Shown here: one piece after another, positions 49,502 through 60,813 of the stretch
Layout of the letters: each line of letters opens with the position of its first letter
How positions within the stretch are numbered: position 1 is the stretch's first letter
Program-made: the position numbers and the translations under genes
The notes under the pieces: model-generated
The model's input: only the letters and a program-made list of their open reading frames with translations
Told to the model about the DNA's origin: nothing
Database searches by the model: none
Source: Streptomyces catenulae
GTDB taxonomy: Bacteria; Actinomycetota; Actinomycetes; Streptomycetales; Streptomycetaceae
Reading direction: 5' to 3'
NCBI RefSeq assembly: GCF_000718015.1
Contig: NZ_JODY01000040.1
Coordinates: forward strand, 26,296-90,295
DNA: 64,000 nucleotides

Positions 49502-51084
49502 CGGGCCGTGGAACTCCTTTCCCTGGCGCGGAGTTCGCGACGCAGGATCTTGCCGGTCACCGCGCGCGGCACCGTGTCGGTGAACTCCACGCGGCGCACC
49601 CGCTTGTACGGGGCGACTCGTCCGGCAACGTACGTGAGAACGTCGTCGGCGCGCAGCGCCGCCCCCGGGCGGCGGACGACGTACGCCTTCGGGATCTCGT
49701 TGCCGTCGGTGTCGGTGACGCCGATGACGGCGGCGTCGGCGATGTCGTCGTGGGTGAGGAGCAGCGCCTCCAGATCGGCGGGGGCGACCTGGTAACCCTT
49801 GTACTTGATCAGCTCCTTGACGCGGTCGACGACGTAGAGCCAGCCGTCGGTGTCCATCCGGCCGATGTCGCCGGTGTGGAGCCAGCCGTCGGCGTCGATC
49901 ATGGCGTCGGTGGCCTCGGGGCGGCCCAGGTAGCCCTTCATCACCTGTGGGCCGCGCAGCACGATCTCGCCGTCCTCGCCGGGCGGCAGGTCCTCGCCGG
50001 TGGCGAGCGACACCAGCCGCATCTCGGTGCCGGGCAGCAGTCGGCCGACGGTGCCGGGCGGGGCGTCGGCGCCCGGCGGGACGAGGTGGCTGGCGGGCGA
50101 GAGTTCGGTCATGCCGTACGCCTGGAGGAGGGAGTCCAGGCCCAGGCGGCGGGCGCAGGCGTCGGCGAGGTGGGCGTCGAGCGGGGCGGCGGCGCAGACC
50201 AGGTACTTCAGGGACGAGAGGTCGTAGCGGTCCACCAGGGGGTGTTTGGCGAGCGCGAGGACCATCGGGGGCGCGGCGTAGACGGCGGTGATGCGGTACC
50301 GCTGGATCGTGTCGAGGAACCGCTCCAGATCGAAGCGGGGCAGGACGACGACGGTGGCGCCGGTGCGCAGCGGGGCGTTCATCAGGGCGGTGAGGCCGTA
50401 CATGTGGAAGAACGGCAGCACGGCGAGGACGCGGTCGTCGGGCCCGCCGGTGAGGAACGCGTCGAGTTGCGCGAGGTTGGTGGCGACCGAGCGGTGGGTG
50501 AGCATCACGCCCTTGGGGGAGCCGGTGGTGCCGGAGGAGTACGGCAGGACGGCGAGGTCGGTGGCGGGGTCGAGGGCGATGTCCGGTTCGGGCGCGGTGG
50601 TGTCGGCGAGGTCGAGGAGGGAGCGGTGGCCGTCGGCGCGGTCGCAGACCAGGATCTCGACGACGTGCCCGGCCCGGCGGGCGGCGTCCCGGGCGGTGTC
50701 GAGGAGGGCGGCGACGGTGACGATGCGGCGCGCCCCGGAGTCGGCGAGCTGCCCGGCGAACTCCTCGGCGGTGGCGAGCGGGTGGACGGTGGTGACGGCC
50801 GCGCCGCAGCGCCAGGCGGCGTAGCAGACGACGGGGAAGAGCACGCTGTTCGGGCTGTGCAGGGCGAGCACGTCGCCCTTGGCGAGACCGGCGGCGGCGA
50901 GTCCGGCGGCGAGGCGGCGGCTGAGGTGGTCGAGGCGGGCGTAGCCGAGGGTGGTGCCGTCGGTGGCGTCGATCAGCGCGGGGTGGTCGCCGCGGGCGGC
51001 GGCACCGGCCAGGACGTAGGAGTGGACCGGCTCGGTGACGGGGGCGAGCGGGGGACGGTCGCTGTGGAACAGGTGGGTTGCCAT
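49498..51084 (-). CDS. AMP-forming acyl-CoA ligase (4-coumarate-CoA ligase-like)
   Basis: 528 residues. It activates a carboxylic acid to its CoA ester with ATP. The adenylate-forming motifs are intact: LPYSSGTTGSPKGVMLTHRS (P-loop-like), LQAYGMTELSP, WLHTGDIGRMDTDGWLYVVDRVKELIKYKGYQVAP and the catalytic Lys in PRAVTGKILRREL. In this operon it would start the breakdown of a free acid. GGAAGGAC precedes the ATG at 51084. The aromatic or terpenoid nature of the substrate cannot be read by eye. Confidence 0.92.
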   Translation of the reverse strand: MATHLFHSDRPPLAPVTEPVHSYVLAGAAARGDHPALIDATDGTTLGYARLDHLSRRLAAGLAAAGLAKGDVLALHSPNSVLFPVVCYAAWRCGAAVTTVHPLATAEEFAGQLADSGARRIVTVAALLDTARDAARRAGHVVEILVCDRADGHRSLLDLADTTAPEPDIALDPATDLAVLPYSSGTTGSPKGVMLTHRSVATNLAQLDAFLTGGPDDRVLAVLPFFHMYGLTALMNAPLRTGATVVVLPRFDLERFLDTIQRYRITAVYAAPPMVLALAKHPLVDRYDLSSLKYLVCAAAPLDAHLADACARRLGLDSLLQAYGMTELSPASHLVPPGADAPPGTVGRLLPGTEMRLVSLATGEDLPPGEDGEIVLRGPQVMKGYLGRPEATDAMIDADGWLHTGDIGRMDTDGWLYVVDRVKELIKYKGYQVAPADLEALLLTHDDIADAAVIGVTDTDGNEIPKAYVVRRPGAALRADDVLTYVAGRVAPYKRVRRVEFTDTVPRAVTGKILRRELRARERSSTAR

Positions 51085-51190
51085 GCCGGGATGTCCTTCC
51101 GTGGCAGGAGCGCGGCGGCGGGCGCGGGGGCACCTGCGCGCCGTGCTCGGGGAGGGTGGTCCTGCGGTCCCCCGATCGCCGTCGGCTCGG

Positions 51191-52366
51191 TCAGTACGAC
51201 TTGGGGAGGCCCAGCGTCTGGTGGGAGAGGTAGTTCAGGATCATCTCCCGGCTGACGGGGGCGATCCGCGCGACGCGGGCGGCGGTGACGAGGGACGCGA
51301 GGCCGTACTCATGGGTGAGGCCGTTGCCGCCGAGGGTGTGGACGGCCTGGTCGACTGCGCGGACCGCGGCCTCCCCGGCGGCGTACTTCGCCATGTTGGC
51401 AGCTTCTCCGGCGCCGATGTCGTCCCCGACGTCGTAGAGGTGGGCGGCCTTCTGCATCATCAGGCGGGCGCATTCCAGCTCGATGTGGGCCTGGGCGAGC
51501 GGGTGGGCGATGGCCTGGTGGGCGCCGATCGGTTCCTTCCAGACCTGCCGGGTGCGGGCGTAGTCGACGGCACGTCCGAGGGCGTAGCGGCCCATGCCGA
51601 GGGCGAACGCGGCGGTCATGATGCGTTCGGGGTTGAGTCCGGCGAAGAGTTGGAGGAGTCCGGCGTCCTCGTCGCCGACGAGGGCGTCGGCGGGCAGCCG
51701 GACGTCGTCGAAGGTCAGCTCGAACTGCTTCTCCGGGGCGGCGAGTTCCATCGGGATGGGGCTGCGGCCGAAGCCGGGGGCGTCGCGCGGGACGAGGAAG
51801 AGGCAGGGCTTGAGCTTGCCGGTGCGGGCGTCCTCGGTACGGCCGACGACGAGGGTGGCCTCGGCGATGTCGACACCGGAGACGAAGACCTTGCGGCCGG
51901 TGAGTATCCAGTCCGTGCCGTCCCGGCGGGCGGTGGTGGTGATCCGGTGGGAGTTGGATCCGGCGTCCGGTTCGGTGATGCCGAAGGCCATGGTGCGGCT
52001 GCCGTCGGCGAGCCCCGGCAGCCAGGCGCGTTTCTGCTCCTCGGTGCCGAAGCGGGCGATGACGGTGCCGCAGATGGCCGGGGAGACCACCATCATCAGC
52101 AGCGGGCAGCCCGCCGCTCCCAACTCTTCGAGTACGAGGGAGAGTTCGACGATTCCGCCGCCTCCGCCGCCGTACTCCTCGGGGAGGTTGACGCCGAGGT
52201 AGCCGAGTCCGGCGGCCTCCGCCCAGAGTTCGTCGGTGTGACGCCCCTCGGCGACGACACGGGTGAAGTACTCCCGGCCGTACCGCTTGCCGAGCGCCGC
52301 GACGGCGGCGCGCAGATCACGCTGTTCCTCGGTCTCGATCACGGAGTTGCGCAGGGCGGTGCTCAT
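51191..52366 (-). CDS. Acyl-CoA dehydrogenase
   Basis: 391 residues. The flavin- and substrate-binding regions are visible: NLPEEYGGGGGGIVELSLVLEELG, MAFGITEPDAGSNSHRITTTARRDGTDWILTGRKVFVSG, and ALGRAVDYARTRQVWKEPIGAHQAIAHPLAQAHIELECARLMM. The late segment DQAVHTLGGNGLTHEYGLASLVTAARVARIAPVSREMILNYLSHQTLGLP gives the tetramer and FAD contacts. It introduces an alpha-beta double bond in an acyl-CoA, delivering it to the carboxylase or hydratase. AGGGAG precedes the ATG. Confidence 0.92.
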   Translation of the reverse strand: MSTALRNSVIETEEQRDLRAAVAALGKRYGREYFTRVVAEGRHTDELWAEAAGLGYLGVNLPEEYGGGGGGIVELSLVLEELGAAGCPLLMMVVSPAICGTVIARFGTEEQKRAWLPGLADGSRTMAFGITEPDAGSNSHRITTTARRDGTDWILTGRKVFVSGVDIAEATLVVGRTEDARTGKLKPCLFLVPRDAPGFGRSPIPMELAAPEKQFELTFDDVRLPADALVGDEDAGLLQLFAGLNPERIMTAAFALGMGRYALGRAVDYARTRQVWKEPIGAHQAIAHPLAQAHIELECARLMMQKAAHLYDVGDDIGAGEAANMAKYAAGEAAVRAVDQAVHTLGGNGLTHEYGLASLVTAARVARIAPVSREMILNYLSHQTLGLPKSY

Positions 52367-52439
52367 GGAGGCTCCCTCTGTGCGGCGGGTGAGACGGGTG
52401 GGACGGGTGAGTTGGGTACGGGGGCGGGGCCCGGCCGTC

Positions 52440-52505
52440 GGGTGCCCGGCCGGGCGCGGCGGACGGGCGGGGCGGGCCGGGCGGGCCGGGCGCGGCGGGC
52501 CGGGT
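52440..52505. repeat. G-run-rich spacer with G-quadruplex potential
   Basis: The plus strand between the carboxylase and dehydrogenase genes contains at least five GGG runs separated by one to four bases, in repeats of GGGCGGGCC. It lies on the non-template side of the minus-strand operon (as C-runs in the mRNA). It may pause replication or transcription, or be simple composition. Confidence 0.5.
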
Positions 52506-52506
52506 G

Positions 52507-54447
52507 TCAGTCGCCCACCACGGCCAGCAGGGCGCCGACCTCCACCTGGGTGCCGACGCGTACCGGCAGGCTGGTCAGCGTGCCGTCGGCGGGGGCGGTG
52601 ACGGTGTGCTCCATCTTCATCGCCTCCAGCCAGAGCAGCGGCGTCCCGGCCGTGACCCGGTCGCCCTCGGCGAGTCCGGCGGCGAGGCGGACGACGGTGC
52701 CGGGCATCGGGGCGAGCAGCGAGCCGGGTTCGGTGCGGTCGGCGGGGTCGGGGAAGCGGGGCAGCGCGGTGAGGGCGTGGCCGCCGGTGGCGGTGTCGAC
52801 ATGGACCCGGTCGCCGTAGCGGGCCACCGTGAACTCCCGCCGCAGCCCGTCGACGTCGAGGACCACGGTGTCCGCCGTGTGCGCCAGCAGCCGTACGCGG
52901 GGGAAGTCCTCGGCGTGCAGCGCGCCGCGCACCAGCCGGTAGCGGATCGCGTATGTCTCCCCGTCGGCCGCGTACGTCTTGAGCTGCGGCTGTGAGGGGA
53001 GGTTGCGGAAGCCGCCGAAGCGGGAGCGGCCGTGGGCGTCGGCGAGGGCGGCGGCCAGGGCGGCGAGGCGGGTGCGGGCCGTGCGCGCCGCGTCGTGGCC
53101 GGTCAGTTCGGCCAGATGGCGGCCGTAGAAGCCGGTGTCGAGGCCGTCGGCGGTGGTGAAGGCGGGGTGGCGCAGGGAGCGGACCAGCAGGTCGCGGTTG
53201 GTGACCGGGCCGTGGATCCGGGCGCGTTCGAGGGCGTGGGCGAGGCGGCGGACCGCCTCGGCGCGGGTCGGGGCCCAGGCGATGACCTTGGCGAGCAGCG
53301 GATCGTAGTGCGCGGTGATCACGGAGCCGTCGGTGACGCCGGAGTCGAGGCGGACGGCGCCGGGGACGGCGAGGCGGTGCAGCGGGCCGGTGCCGGGGCG
53401 CCAGTCGGCCGCCGGGTCCTCGGCGTAGAGCCGCGCCTCGACGGCGTGACCGCGGGGCAGCGGCGGGGCGGCGTCCAGCGGGCGCCCCTCGGCGACGGAG
53501 AGTTGCAGGGCGACGAGGTCGAGGCGGTAGATCTCCTCGGTGACCGGGTGCTCGACCTGGAGGCGGGTGTTCATCTCCAGGAAGTGGGCCCGGTCGTCGG
53601 CGGTGACCAGGAATTCGACGGTCCCGGCGCCGCGGTAGCCGATGGCGCGGGCGGCGCGGGCGGCGGCTTCGTGCAGTGCGGTGCGGAGCCCGTCGGGGAG
53701 CCCGGGGGCGGGCGCCTCCTCGATGACCTTCTGGTGGCGGCGCTGGAGGGAGCAGTCGCGGGTGCCGAGCGTCCAGACGCCACCGTGCGCGTCGGCGAGG
53801 ATCTGCACCTCGATGTGGCGGCCACCGGTGACGTACGGCTCGACGAAGACCTCGCCGTCCCCGAACGCGGCGGCGGCCTCGGCCCGGGCCGCCGCCAACT
53901 CTCCTCCCAGCGCGGAGAGTTCATTGACGATCCGCATCCCGCGACCGCCACCGCCGGACGCCGCCTTGACCAGCAGCGGGAGGTCCGCCTCGGTGGCGGT
54001 GGCCGGGTCGACGGGGGCGAGCAGCGGGACCCCGGCCGCCGCCATCAGCTCCTTGGCGCGGGTCTTGGACGCCATCGCCTCGATCGCCGCGGGCGGCGGG
54101 CCGATCCAGGTCAGCCCGGCGTCGAGGACGGCGGTGGCGAAGGCGGCGTTCTCGGAGAGGAAGCCGTAGCCGGGGTGGACGGCGTCGGCGCCCGCGTCGA
54201 GGGCGGCCTTCACCAGCAGGTCGGCGCGGAGATAGGTGTCGGCGGGGGCGTCGCCCGGCAGCCGGACGGCGGTGTCGGCCTCGCGGACGTGCGGGGCGTC
54301 GGCGTCCGCGTCGGAGTGCACGGCGACGGTGGCGAGGCCCAACTCCCGGCAGGTGCGGAAGACCCGGCGGGCGATCTCCCCGCGGTTGGCGACAAGAACA
54401 CTCGAAAGAGTGAGGGGGGAAGGGGTCGTCGGTGTCCGATCGGTCAT
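52507..54447 (-). CDS. Biotin-dependent acyl-CoA carboxylase, biotin carboxylase/carrier subunit
   Basis: 646 residues. The biotin carboxylase part shows VLVANRGEIARRVFRTCRELG, LVKAASGGGGRGMRIV (ATP-grasp loop), RDCSLQRRHQKVIEEAPAP and FLEMNTRLQVEHPVTEE. The C-terminal carrier domain has the biotinylation site EAMKMEHTV. It carboxylates biotin for the carboxyltransferase encoded by the upstream gene, seven bases away. The full length with its own carrier domain matches alpha subunits of methylcrotonyl-, geranyl- or propionyl-CoA carboxylases. GAGG precedes the ATG. Confidence 0.95.
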   Translation of the reverse strand: MTDRTPTTPSPLTLSSVLVANRGEIARRVFRTCRELGLATVAVHSDADADAPHVREADTAVRLPGDAPADTYLRADLLVKAALDAGADAVHPGYGFLSENAAFATAVLDAGLTWIGPPPAAIEAMASKTRAKELMAAAGVPLLAPVDPATATEADLPLLVKAASGGGGRGMRIVNELSALGGELAAARAEAAAAFGDGEVFVEPYVTGGRHIEVQILADAHGGVWTLGTRDCSLQRRHQKVIEEAPAPGLPDGLRTALHEAAARAARAIGYRGAGTVEFLVTADDRAHFLEMNTRLQVEHPVTEEIYRLDLVALQLSVAEGRPLDAAPPLPRGHAVEARLYAEDPAADWRPGTGPLHRLAVPGAVRLDSGVTDGSVITAHYDPLLAKVIAWAPTRAEAVRRLAHALERARIHGPVTNRDLLVRSLRHPAFTTADGLDTGFYGRHLAELTGHDAARTARTRLAALAAALADAHGRSRFGGFRNLPSQPQLKTYAADGETYAIRYRLVRGALHAEDFPRVRLLAHTADTVVLDVDGLRREFTVARYGDRVHVDTATGGHALTALPRFPDPADRTEPGSLLAPMPGTVVRLAAGLAEGDRVTAGTPLLWLEAMKMEHTVTAPADGTLTSLPVRVGTQVEVGALLAVVGD

Positions 54448-54454
54448 TGCTGCC

Positions 54455-56049
<1,595 letters not shown>

Positions 56050-56053
<4 letters not shown>

Positions 56054-57759
56054 AGCAATGCCTCCGGTATCTCCAGGTGTCGGGAGCGCAGCCACTCCCC
56101 CACCGCCTTGGCCTGCGGGTCGAAGCGCGCCTGTGCGGCGACGCCCTCCCCCAGCAGCCCCTCGACCACGAAATTCACCGACCACAGACCGGGCAGCAGA
56201 TGCCGATCGATGGTCAACTCGGCCGTCTCCGGCAGGAGTTCGCGGAATTTCTCCACGGTCAGCGTGTGGGCGAGCCAGCGCCACGCCGTCTCCGTCCGGG
56301 CCCAGACGCCGACGTTGGCGGAGCCGCCCTTGTCGCCGCTGCGGGCGCCGCAGACCGCGCCGAGCGGGGCGCGGCGGACCGGCAGCCCGGCGTCCGGCGG
56401 CTCCGGCAGCTCCGGGTCGGGCAGCCGGACCAGTTCCCGGGTGGCGGTGGGCGGCGCGATCGGCTGCCGGGTCCCGTCGGGCAGCACCGCGGTGTGCGCC
56501 ACCTCCGTACGCGCCACCGCCGCCGCCTCGAAGACGCCGTACGGGGCGCCCTTGCCGGGCGGGGCGGTGAGATGGAAGCCGGGGTAGCTGCCCAGCGCCA
56601 GTTCGACGGCGGCGCCGCTGACCGCCCGGCCGACCGCCGCCTCGTCCCGGTCGCGGACGACGAGCCGCAGCAGCGCGCTCGCCTCCTCCTGGACCGCGGC
56701 GTCGGGGTGGTCGGTGCGGGCCAGCGTCCACCGCACCTCGGCGGGGCGGGCGCCCGCCGCGTCGAACGCCGCCGCCACCTGCTCCTTCACCAGCGCCGCC
56801 TTCGCCTCGACGTCCAGCCCGGTCAGGACGAACGTGACCTCGTTCCGCCAGCCGCCGAGCCGAGTCAGCCCCGCCTTCAGCGCGGGCGGCGGCGCCTCAC
56901 CGCGCACCCCGTCGATCCGCACCCGGTCCGGTCCGTCCCGGCGGAGCCGGACGGTGTCGAGGCGGGCGGTGACGTCGGGTCCGGCGTAGCGGGCGCCGTC
57001 GGTCTCGTAGAGGAGTTGGGCGGTGACGGTGCCGGTGGTGACGGCGCCGCCGGTGCCGGGGTGTCGGGTGATCACGGCGCTGCCGTCGGCGGCGATCTCG
57101 GCGAGCGGGAAGCCGGGGCGGCGGACGTCGTGCTCCCCGAAGAAGCTGTAGTTGCCGCCGGTGGCCTGGGTGCCGCACTCCAGGACGTGTCCGGCGACGA
57201 CCGCCCCGGCCAGCGCGTCCAGGTCTCCGGGACCCCAGCCGAAGTGGGCCGCCGCGGCGCCGCTGACCAGCGCGGCGTCGGTGACCCGCCCGGTGACCAC
57301 CACCTCGGCTCCGGCCCGCAGACAGGCGGCGATGCCGTCGCCGCCGAGGTAGGCGTTGGCGGTGAGCACCCCGTCGCCCCAGCGGGTGCGGTCCCCGGTG
57401 GCCAGCAGGTCGTCGCCCTCGACATGGGCGACCCGTACGGGCACCCCGACCCGGTCCGCCAACTCCCGTACGGCGTCGGCGAGTCCGGCCGGGTTCAGCC
57501 CTCCGGCGTTGGTGACGATCCTGACGCCGCGGTCGGCGGCGAGCCCGAGGCCGTCCTCCAGCTGCCGCAGGAAGGTCCTGGCATAGCCGCGCCCGGGGTC
57601 CTTCAGCCGGTCGCGGCCGAGGATCAGCATGGTCAGTTCGGCGAGGTAGTCGCCGGTCAGGACGTCCAGCGGGCCGCCGGTGAGCATCTCCCGCAGCGCG
57701 TCGGACCGGTCGCCGTAGAAGCCGGAGGCGTTGCCGATCCGCAGCACCTCGCCGCTCAT
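56050..57759 (-). CDS. AtuA-like protein (DUF1446 family)
   Basis: 569 residues. The N-terminal two-thirds ([109 protein letters not shown]) match the AtuA/DUF1446 family. The C-terminal part ([46 protein letters not shown]) is a second conserved domain often fused to it. In Pseudomonas AtuA belongs to citronellol/geranylate breakdown, though its reaction is not settled. It overlaps both neighbours by four bases. Confidence 0.9.
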
Positions 57760-58565
57760 CCGGCCGCTCCCCCGCCTGTGCCGGACGGCGCCCGGCCCGG
57801 TCCCGGCGGGCCCGCGAACGCCTGGGCGATCGACAGCCAGCGGTCCGCGTCGGCGCCCTCGGCGCGCAGGCTCGGCAGATCGTCGCGGTGCGCCCGCTGG
57901 GTCACCAGCAGACAGAACTCCAGCGCCTCACCGGTGACCCGCTGCCCGGCGCCCTCCGGCCCGTACGCCCACTCCGTCCCGTCGGGCGCCCGCAGGACGA
58001 CGCGGAACTCCTCTTCCGGAGGCGGGAGTTGGCGGGCGGCGTAGGCGAAGTTCCGGGCCCGGAAGCCGATCCGGGCGACGTGCCGGAGCCGGGCGGTGGG
58101 TGTCCGGACGACGCCGAGCGCGTCGGCGACGTCCTGGCCGTGCGCCCAGGTCTCCATCAGCCGCCCGGTGGCGGCGGACGCGACGCTCATCGGCGGCCCG
58201 AACCACGGCAGCTTCGTCCCGTCCGGCACCGCCCGCAACGCGGTGAGCAGCGCCTCACGCCCGGCCCGCCACCCGGCGAGCAGCGCGGCGGGCTCCAGCC
58301 GCACGCCCTCCTCGGCGCCCTCGTCGACGAAGGTGTCCGGCGCCGCGAGGGCGTGGGCGACGGCGCGCGCGAAGGCGTCCGGATCGGTCGCGGCGGCCAG
58401 CGTCTGCCGGTCGGTCCAGGCGAGGTGGGCGATCTGGTGCGCGATGCTCCACCCGGGCGCAGGCGTCGGCTCCGCCCACCGCCCGGCCGGCAACGCGGCG
58501 ACCAGCGCGTCCAGCTCCTCGCTCTCGTCCCTGAGATCCGCCAGTACGGCGCCGGGATCGGCCAC
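57756..58565 (-). CDS. Maleylpyruvate-isomerase/DinB-fold protein (TIGR03084 type)
   Basis: 269 residues from a GTG at 58565 (GGGAGGGAG upstream). The N-terminal helical bundle has [36 protein letters not shown] with the His typical of the mycothiol-binding DinB-like fold, and [14 protein letters not shown] carries a second His motif. It is the first gene of the catabolic operon, so the promoter should lie in 58566-58811. The reaction is unknown; a mycothiol-dependent step or a thioesterase-like role is possible. Confidence 0.85.
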   Translation of the reverse strand: MADPGAVLADLRDESEELDALVAALPAGRWAEPTPAPGWSIAHQIAHLAWTDRQTLAAATDPDAFARAVAHALAAPDTFVDEGAEEGVRLEPAALLAGWRAGREALLTALRAVPDGTKLPWFGPPMSVASAATGRLMETWAHGQDVADALGVVRTPTARLRHVARIGFRARNFAYAARQLPPPEEEFRVVLRAPDGTEWAYGPEGAGQRVTGEALEFCLLVTQRAHRDDLPSLRAEGADADRWLSIAQAFAGPPGPGRAPSGTGGGAAG

Positions 58566-58811
58566 GCGACACTCCCTCCCCGGCCCGCCACGGACGGACC
58601 CGGATCAGCTGCCCTGCCAGTTCGGTGTGCGACTTGCTGACGTGCTCCGCGTACGCACCCGGGAAGCGCGCGGGCCCCCCGCTCGACGGCGGCGACCCCG
58701 GGGTGCGCTCCGAGCGTGGCAGCCCCCGAAGAAACAATCAAGCACGCCTGCATGGTTTTTGGCCGGGTGGGCGGGGCGCTCCGGAGCGCCCAGGGGGTCC
58801 GCACACGGCAA
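58566..58811 (-). promoter_or_regulatory. Expected promoter region of the acyl-CoA operon
   Basis: No convincing gene is present. The lower-GC patch near 58735-58765 (AACAATCAAGCACG on the plus strand) is the most promoter-like part. I did not find a clear TetR-type palindrome or a confident -35/-10 pair. Confidence 0.35.
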
Positions 58812-58841
58812 CGGGGCGCGAGCCGTCCGGCCCGCGCCCCG
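58812..58841 (-). terminator. Terminator of the EamA transporter gene
   Basis: CGGGGCGCG (58812-58820) pairs with CGCGCCCCG (58833-58841), and a small CC/GG stem closes the loop. It lies about 20 bases past the stop codon on the minus strand. Confidence 0.65.
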
Positions 58842-58861
58842 CGCCTCGTAGGAGGACCGGC

Positions 58862-59875
58862 TCAGCCGTGCCCGGCGCCCGCGCTCCGTACCGCGCCGAC
58901 GCTTGCGATGACGACCAGGCCGATGGCGACGATCTCCGCCCAGCCCAGTGCCTGGTGGAGGACGAGGAACCCGGCGGTGGCCGCGGCGGCCGGTTCCAGG
59001 CTCATCATCACGGCGAAGCCGGAGGCGGGGAGCTTGCGCAGGGCGAGGAGTTCGAGGGTGTACGGCAGCACCGACGACATCAGGGCGACGGCGGCGCCCA
59101 GCCCGAGGGTGACCGGATCGAGCAGGGCGCGCCCGGCGGAGGCGATGCCCAGCGGCAGGCTGAGCAGCGCCGCGACGGTCATCGCCAGCGCCAACCCGTC
59201 GGCCTGCGGGAAGCGCTGTCCGGCGCGCGCCGACAGCAGGATGTACGCGGCCCACAGCCCGCCCGCGGCCAGTGCGCACGCGGCGCCGGTGAGGTTCAGC
59301 CCGTCGAAGCCCTCGCGTCCCAGCAGCACCACGCCGCCCAGGGCCAGCGTCGCCCACAGCAGGCTCAGCACCCGCCGGGAGGTGGCGACCGACAGGATCA
59401 GCGGGCCCAGGAACTCCAGGGTGACCGCCGCGCCCAGCGGGATGCGGTCGATCGCCTGGTAGAAGAGGGAGTTCATACCGGCCAGCGCGACGCCGAAGCC
59501 GACGACGGTGGCCCAGTCGCCGCGCCCGTAGCCGCGCAGCTTCGGGCGGCAGGCGATCAGCAGCACCAGCGACGCCACCACCAGCCGCAGCGTGACGACG
59601 CCCAGCGCCCCGGCGCGCGGGAAGAGCAGCACCGCGACCGACGAGCCGAACTGCAGCGAGACGATCCCGCCGATCACCAGCGCCACCGAGGTGAACCGGC
59701 CGCGCCGCCCGCCCGCACCGCCCGCCGCCTCCGCCGCGGCGACCTCCGGGGAGGGCGGGACGGGGTGCGGGACGCCCGTCGGGTCCGGCGCCGCCGGGTC
59801 GGGGCGCGACGCGGCGGCGGAGGGTGCGGAGGCGGGCGCGGCGGCGCCGTCGGGACCGGGGGACGAGGAATTCAC
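58862..59875 (-). CDS. EamA/DMT-family transporter
   Basis: 337 residues from a GTG at 59875. After a disordered Pro/Ala-rich N-terminus of about 58 residues, ten hydrophobic segments follow in two EamA repeats (the first with SVAVLLFPRAGALGVVTLRLVVASLVLL, the second with GLWAAYILLSARAGQRFPQADGLALAM). Such proteins export amino acids or metabolites (RhtA type). The divergent LysR gene 69 bases away is its likely regulator, a common pairing. Confidence 0.9.
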   Translation of the reverse strand: MNSSSPGPDGAAAPASAPSAAASRPDPAAPDPTGVPHPVPPSPEVAAAEAAGGAGGRRGRFTSVALVIGGIVSLQFGSSVAVLLFPRAGALGVVTLRLVVASLVLLIACRPKLRGYGRGDWATVVGFGVALAGMNSLFYQAIDRIPLGAAVTLEFLGPLILSVATSRRVLSLLWATLALGGVVLLGREGFDGLNLTGAACALAAGGLWAAYILLSARAGQRFPQADGLALAMTVAALLSLPLGIASAGRALLDPVTLGLGAAVALMSSVLPYTLELLALRKLPASGFAVMMSLEPAAAATAGFLVLHQALGWAEIVAIGLVVIASVGAVRSAGAGHG

Positions 59876-59930
59876 GCCACCACGCTAAGGCCCGCCGATC
59901 CGGTCCGTGAAATGCCGTTTTTCCTGTTGT

Positions 59931-59936
59931 TATGCT
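59931..59936 (+). promoter_or_regulatory. Candidate -10 box of the LysR gene
   Basis: TATGCT lies eight bases before the ATG of the LysR gene at 59945, so the mRNA would begin at or next to the start codon. No good -35 box is seen 17-18 bases upstream. Confidence 0.4.
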
Positions 59937-59944
59937 CCGCGCGT

Positions 59945-60802
59945 ATGAGCATCGAGCTGCGTCACTTCCGCTGCTTCCTCGCCATCGCCGACACCCTCAG
60001 CGTCACCCGCGCCGCCGAACGGCTCCATCTGACGCAGCCCGCCGTCTCGCGCACCCTGCGCCAGTTGGAGCAGGAGTTGGGCGTCCGGCTCGTCGACCGC
60101 TCCACCCACCATCTGGCGCTCACCCCCGAGGGGCTGCGCTTCCGCGACCAGGCGGCGCTCGCCACCGCCGCCTTCGACCGGGCGCTCCGCCTCGCCCGCG
60201 GCGCCGCCTGGCCGCTGCGGCTGGGTCACGCCTGGTCGGCGGCGGGCCCGTACACCCCGCGGCTGCTGCGCCGCTGGCACCAGGAGCACCCGGACACCCC
60301 GCTGGAGCTGCTGCGGATCGACGACCGTACGGCGGGGCTGGCGCGCGGGGACGTGGACGCGGCGCTGCTGCGCGGTGAGGTCCGTACGCCGGGGCTCGTC
60401 ACCGAACGGCTGCTCACCGAGGAGCGGGTGGCGGGGCTCGCCGCCGACGACCCGCTCGCCGCCCGCCCGCACCTCTCCCTCACCGACCTCGCGGGCCGCA
60501 CCCTCGCCCTGAACACCGTCTCCGGGACCACCACCCTCGACCTGTGGCCGACGGACGCCCGGCCCACCTCGACGGTGACCATCGGCAACACCGACGACTG
60601 GCTGGCCGCGATCACCGGTGGCCGGGCGGTCGGCGTCACGACCACCGCGACCGCCCGGATGCACCCGCTGCCGACCATGGCGTACGTCCCGCTGACCGAC
60701 GCCCCGCCGGTCCCGGTCGTCCTCGCCTGGCGCGACGAGCCGGGCCATCCGGCGCTGCCGGATCTGCGGCGGCTGGCCCGGGAGGTGCTGCGGGAGGGGT
60801 GA
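59945..60802 (+). CDS. LysR-family transcriptional regulator
   Basis: 285 residues. The N-terminal HTH is MSIELRHFRCFLAIADTLSVTRAAERLHLTQPAVSRTLRQLEQELGVRLVDRSTHHLALTPEG; a periplasmic-binding-like effector domain follows (RLGHAWSAAGPYTPRLLRRWHQEHPDTPLELLRIDDRTAGLARGDVDAALLRG). It probably controls the divergent EamA transporter and itself. No Shine-Dalgarno is seen; the -10-like TATGCT suggests a leaderless message. It is convergent with the oxidase gene, with 11 bases between the stops. Confidence 0.92.
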   Translation: MSIELRHFRCFLAIADTLSVTRAAERLHLTQPAVSRTLRQLEQELGVRLVDRSTHHLALTPEGLRFRDQAALATAAFDRALRLARGAAWPLRLGHAWSAAGPYTPRLLRRWHQEHPDTPLELLRIDDRTAGLARGDVDAALLRGEVRTPGLVTERLLTEERVAGLAADDPLAARPHLSLTDLAGRTLALNTVSGTTTLDLWPTDARPTSTVTIGNTDDWLAAITGGRAVGVTTTATARMHPLPTMAYVPLTDAPPVPVVLAWRDEPGHPALPDLRRLAREVLREG

Positions 60803-60813
60803 CCGGTCAGGGT

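Noticed and set aside
58625..59944. Plus-strand extension of the LysR gene to 58625
   Set aside because: The LysR fold begins exactly at MSIELRHF (59945); the upstream part is antisense to the EamA gene and has shadow composition.
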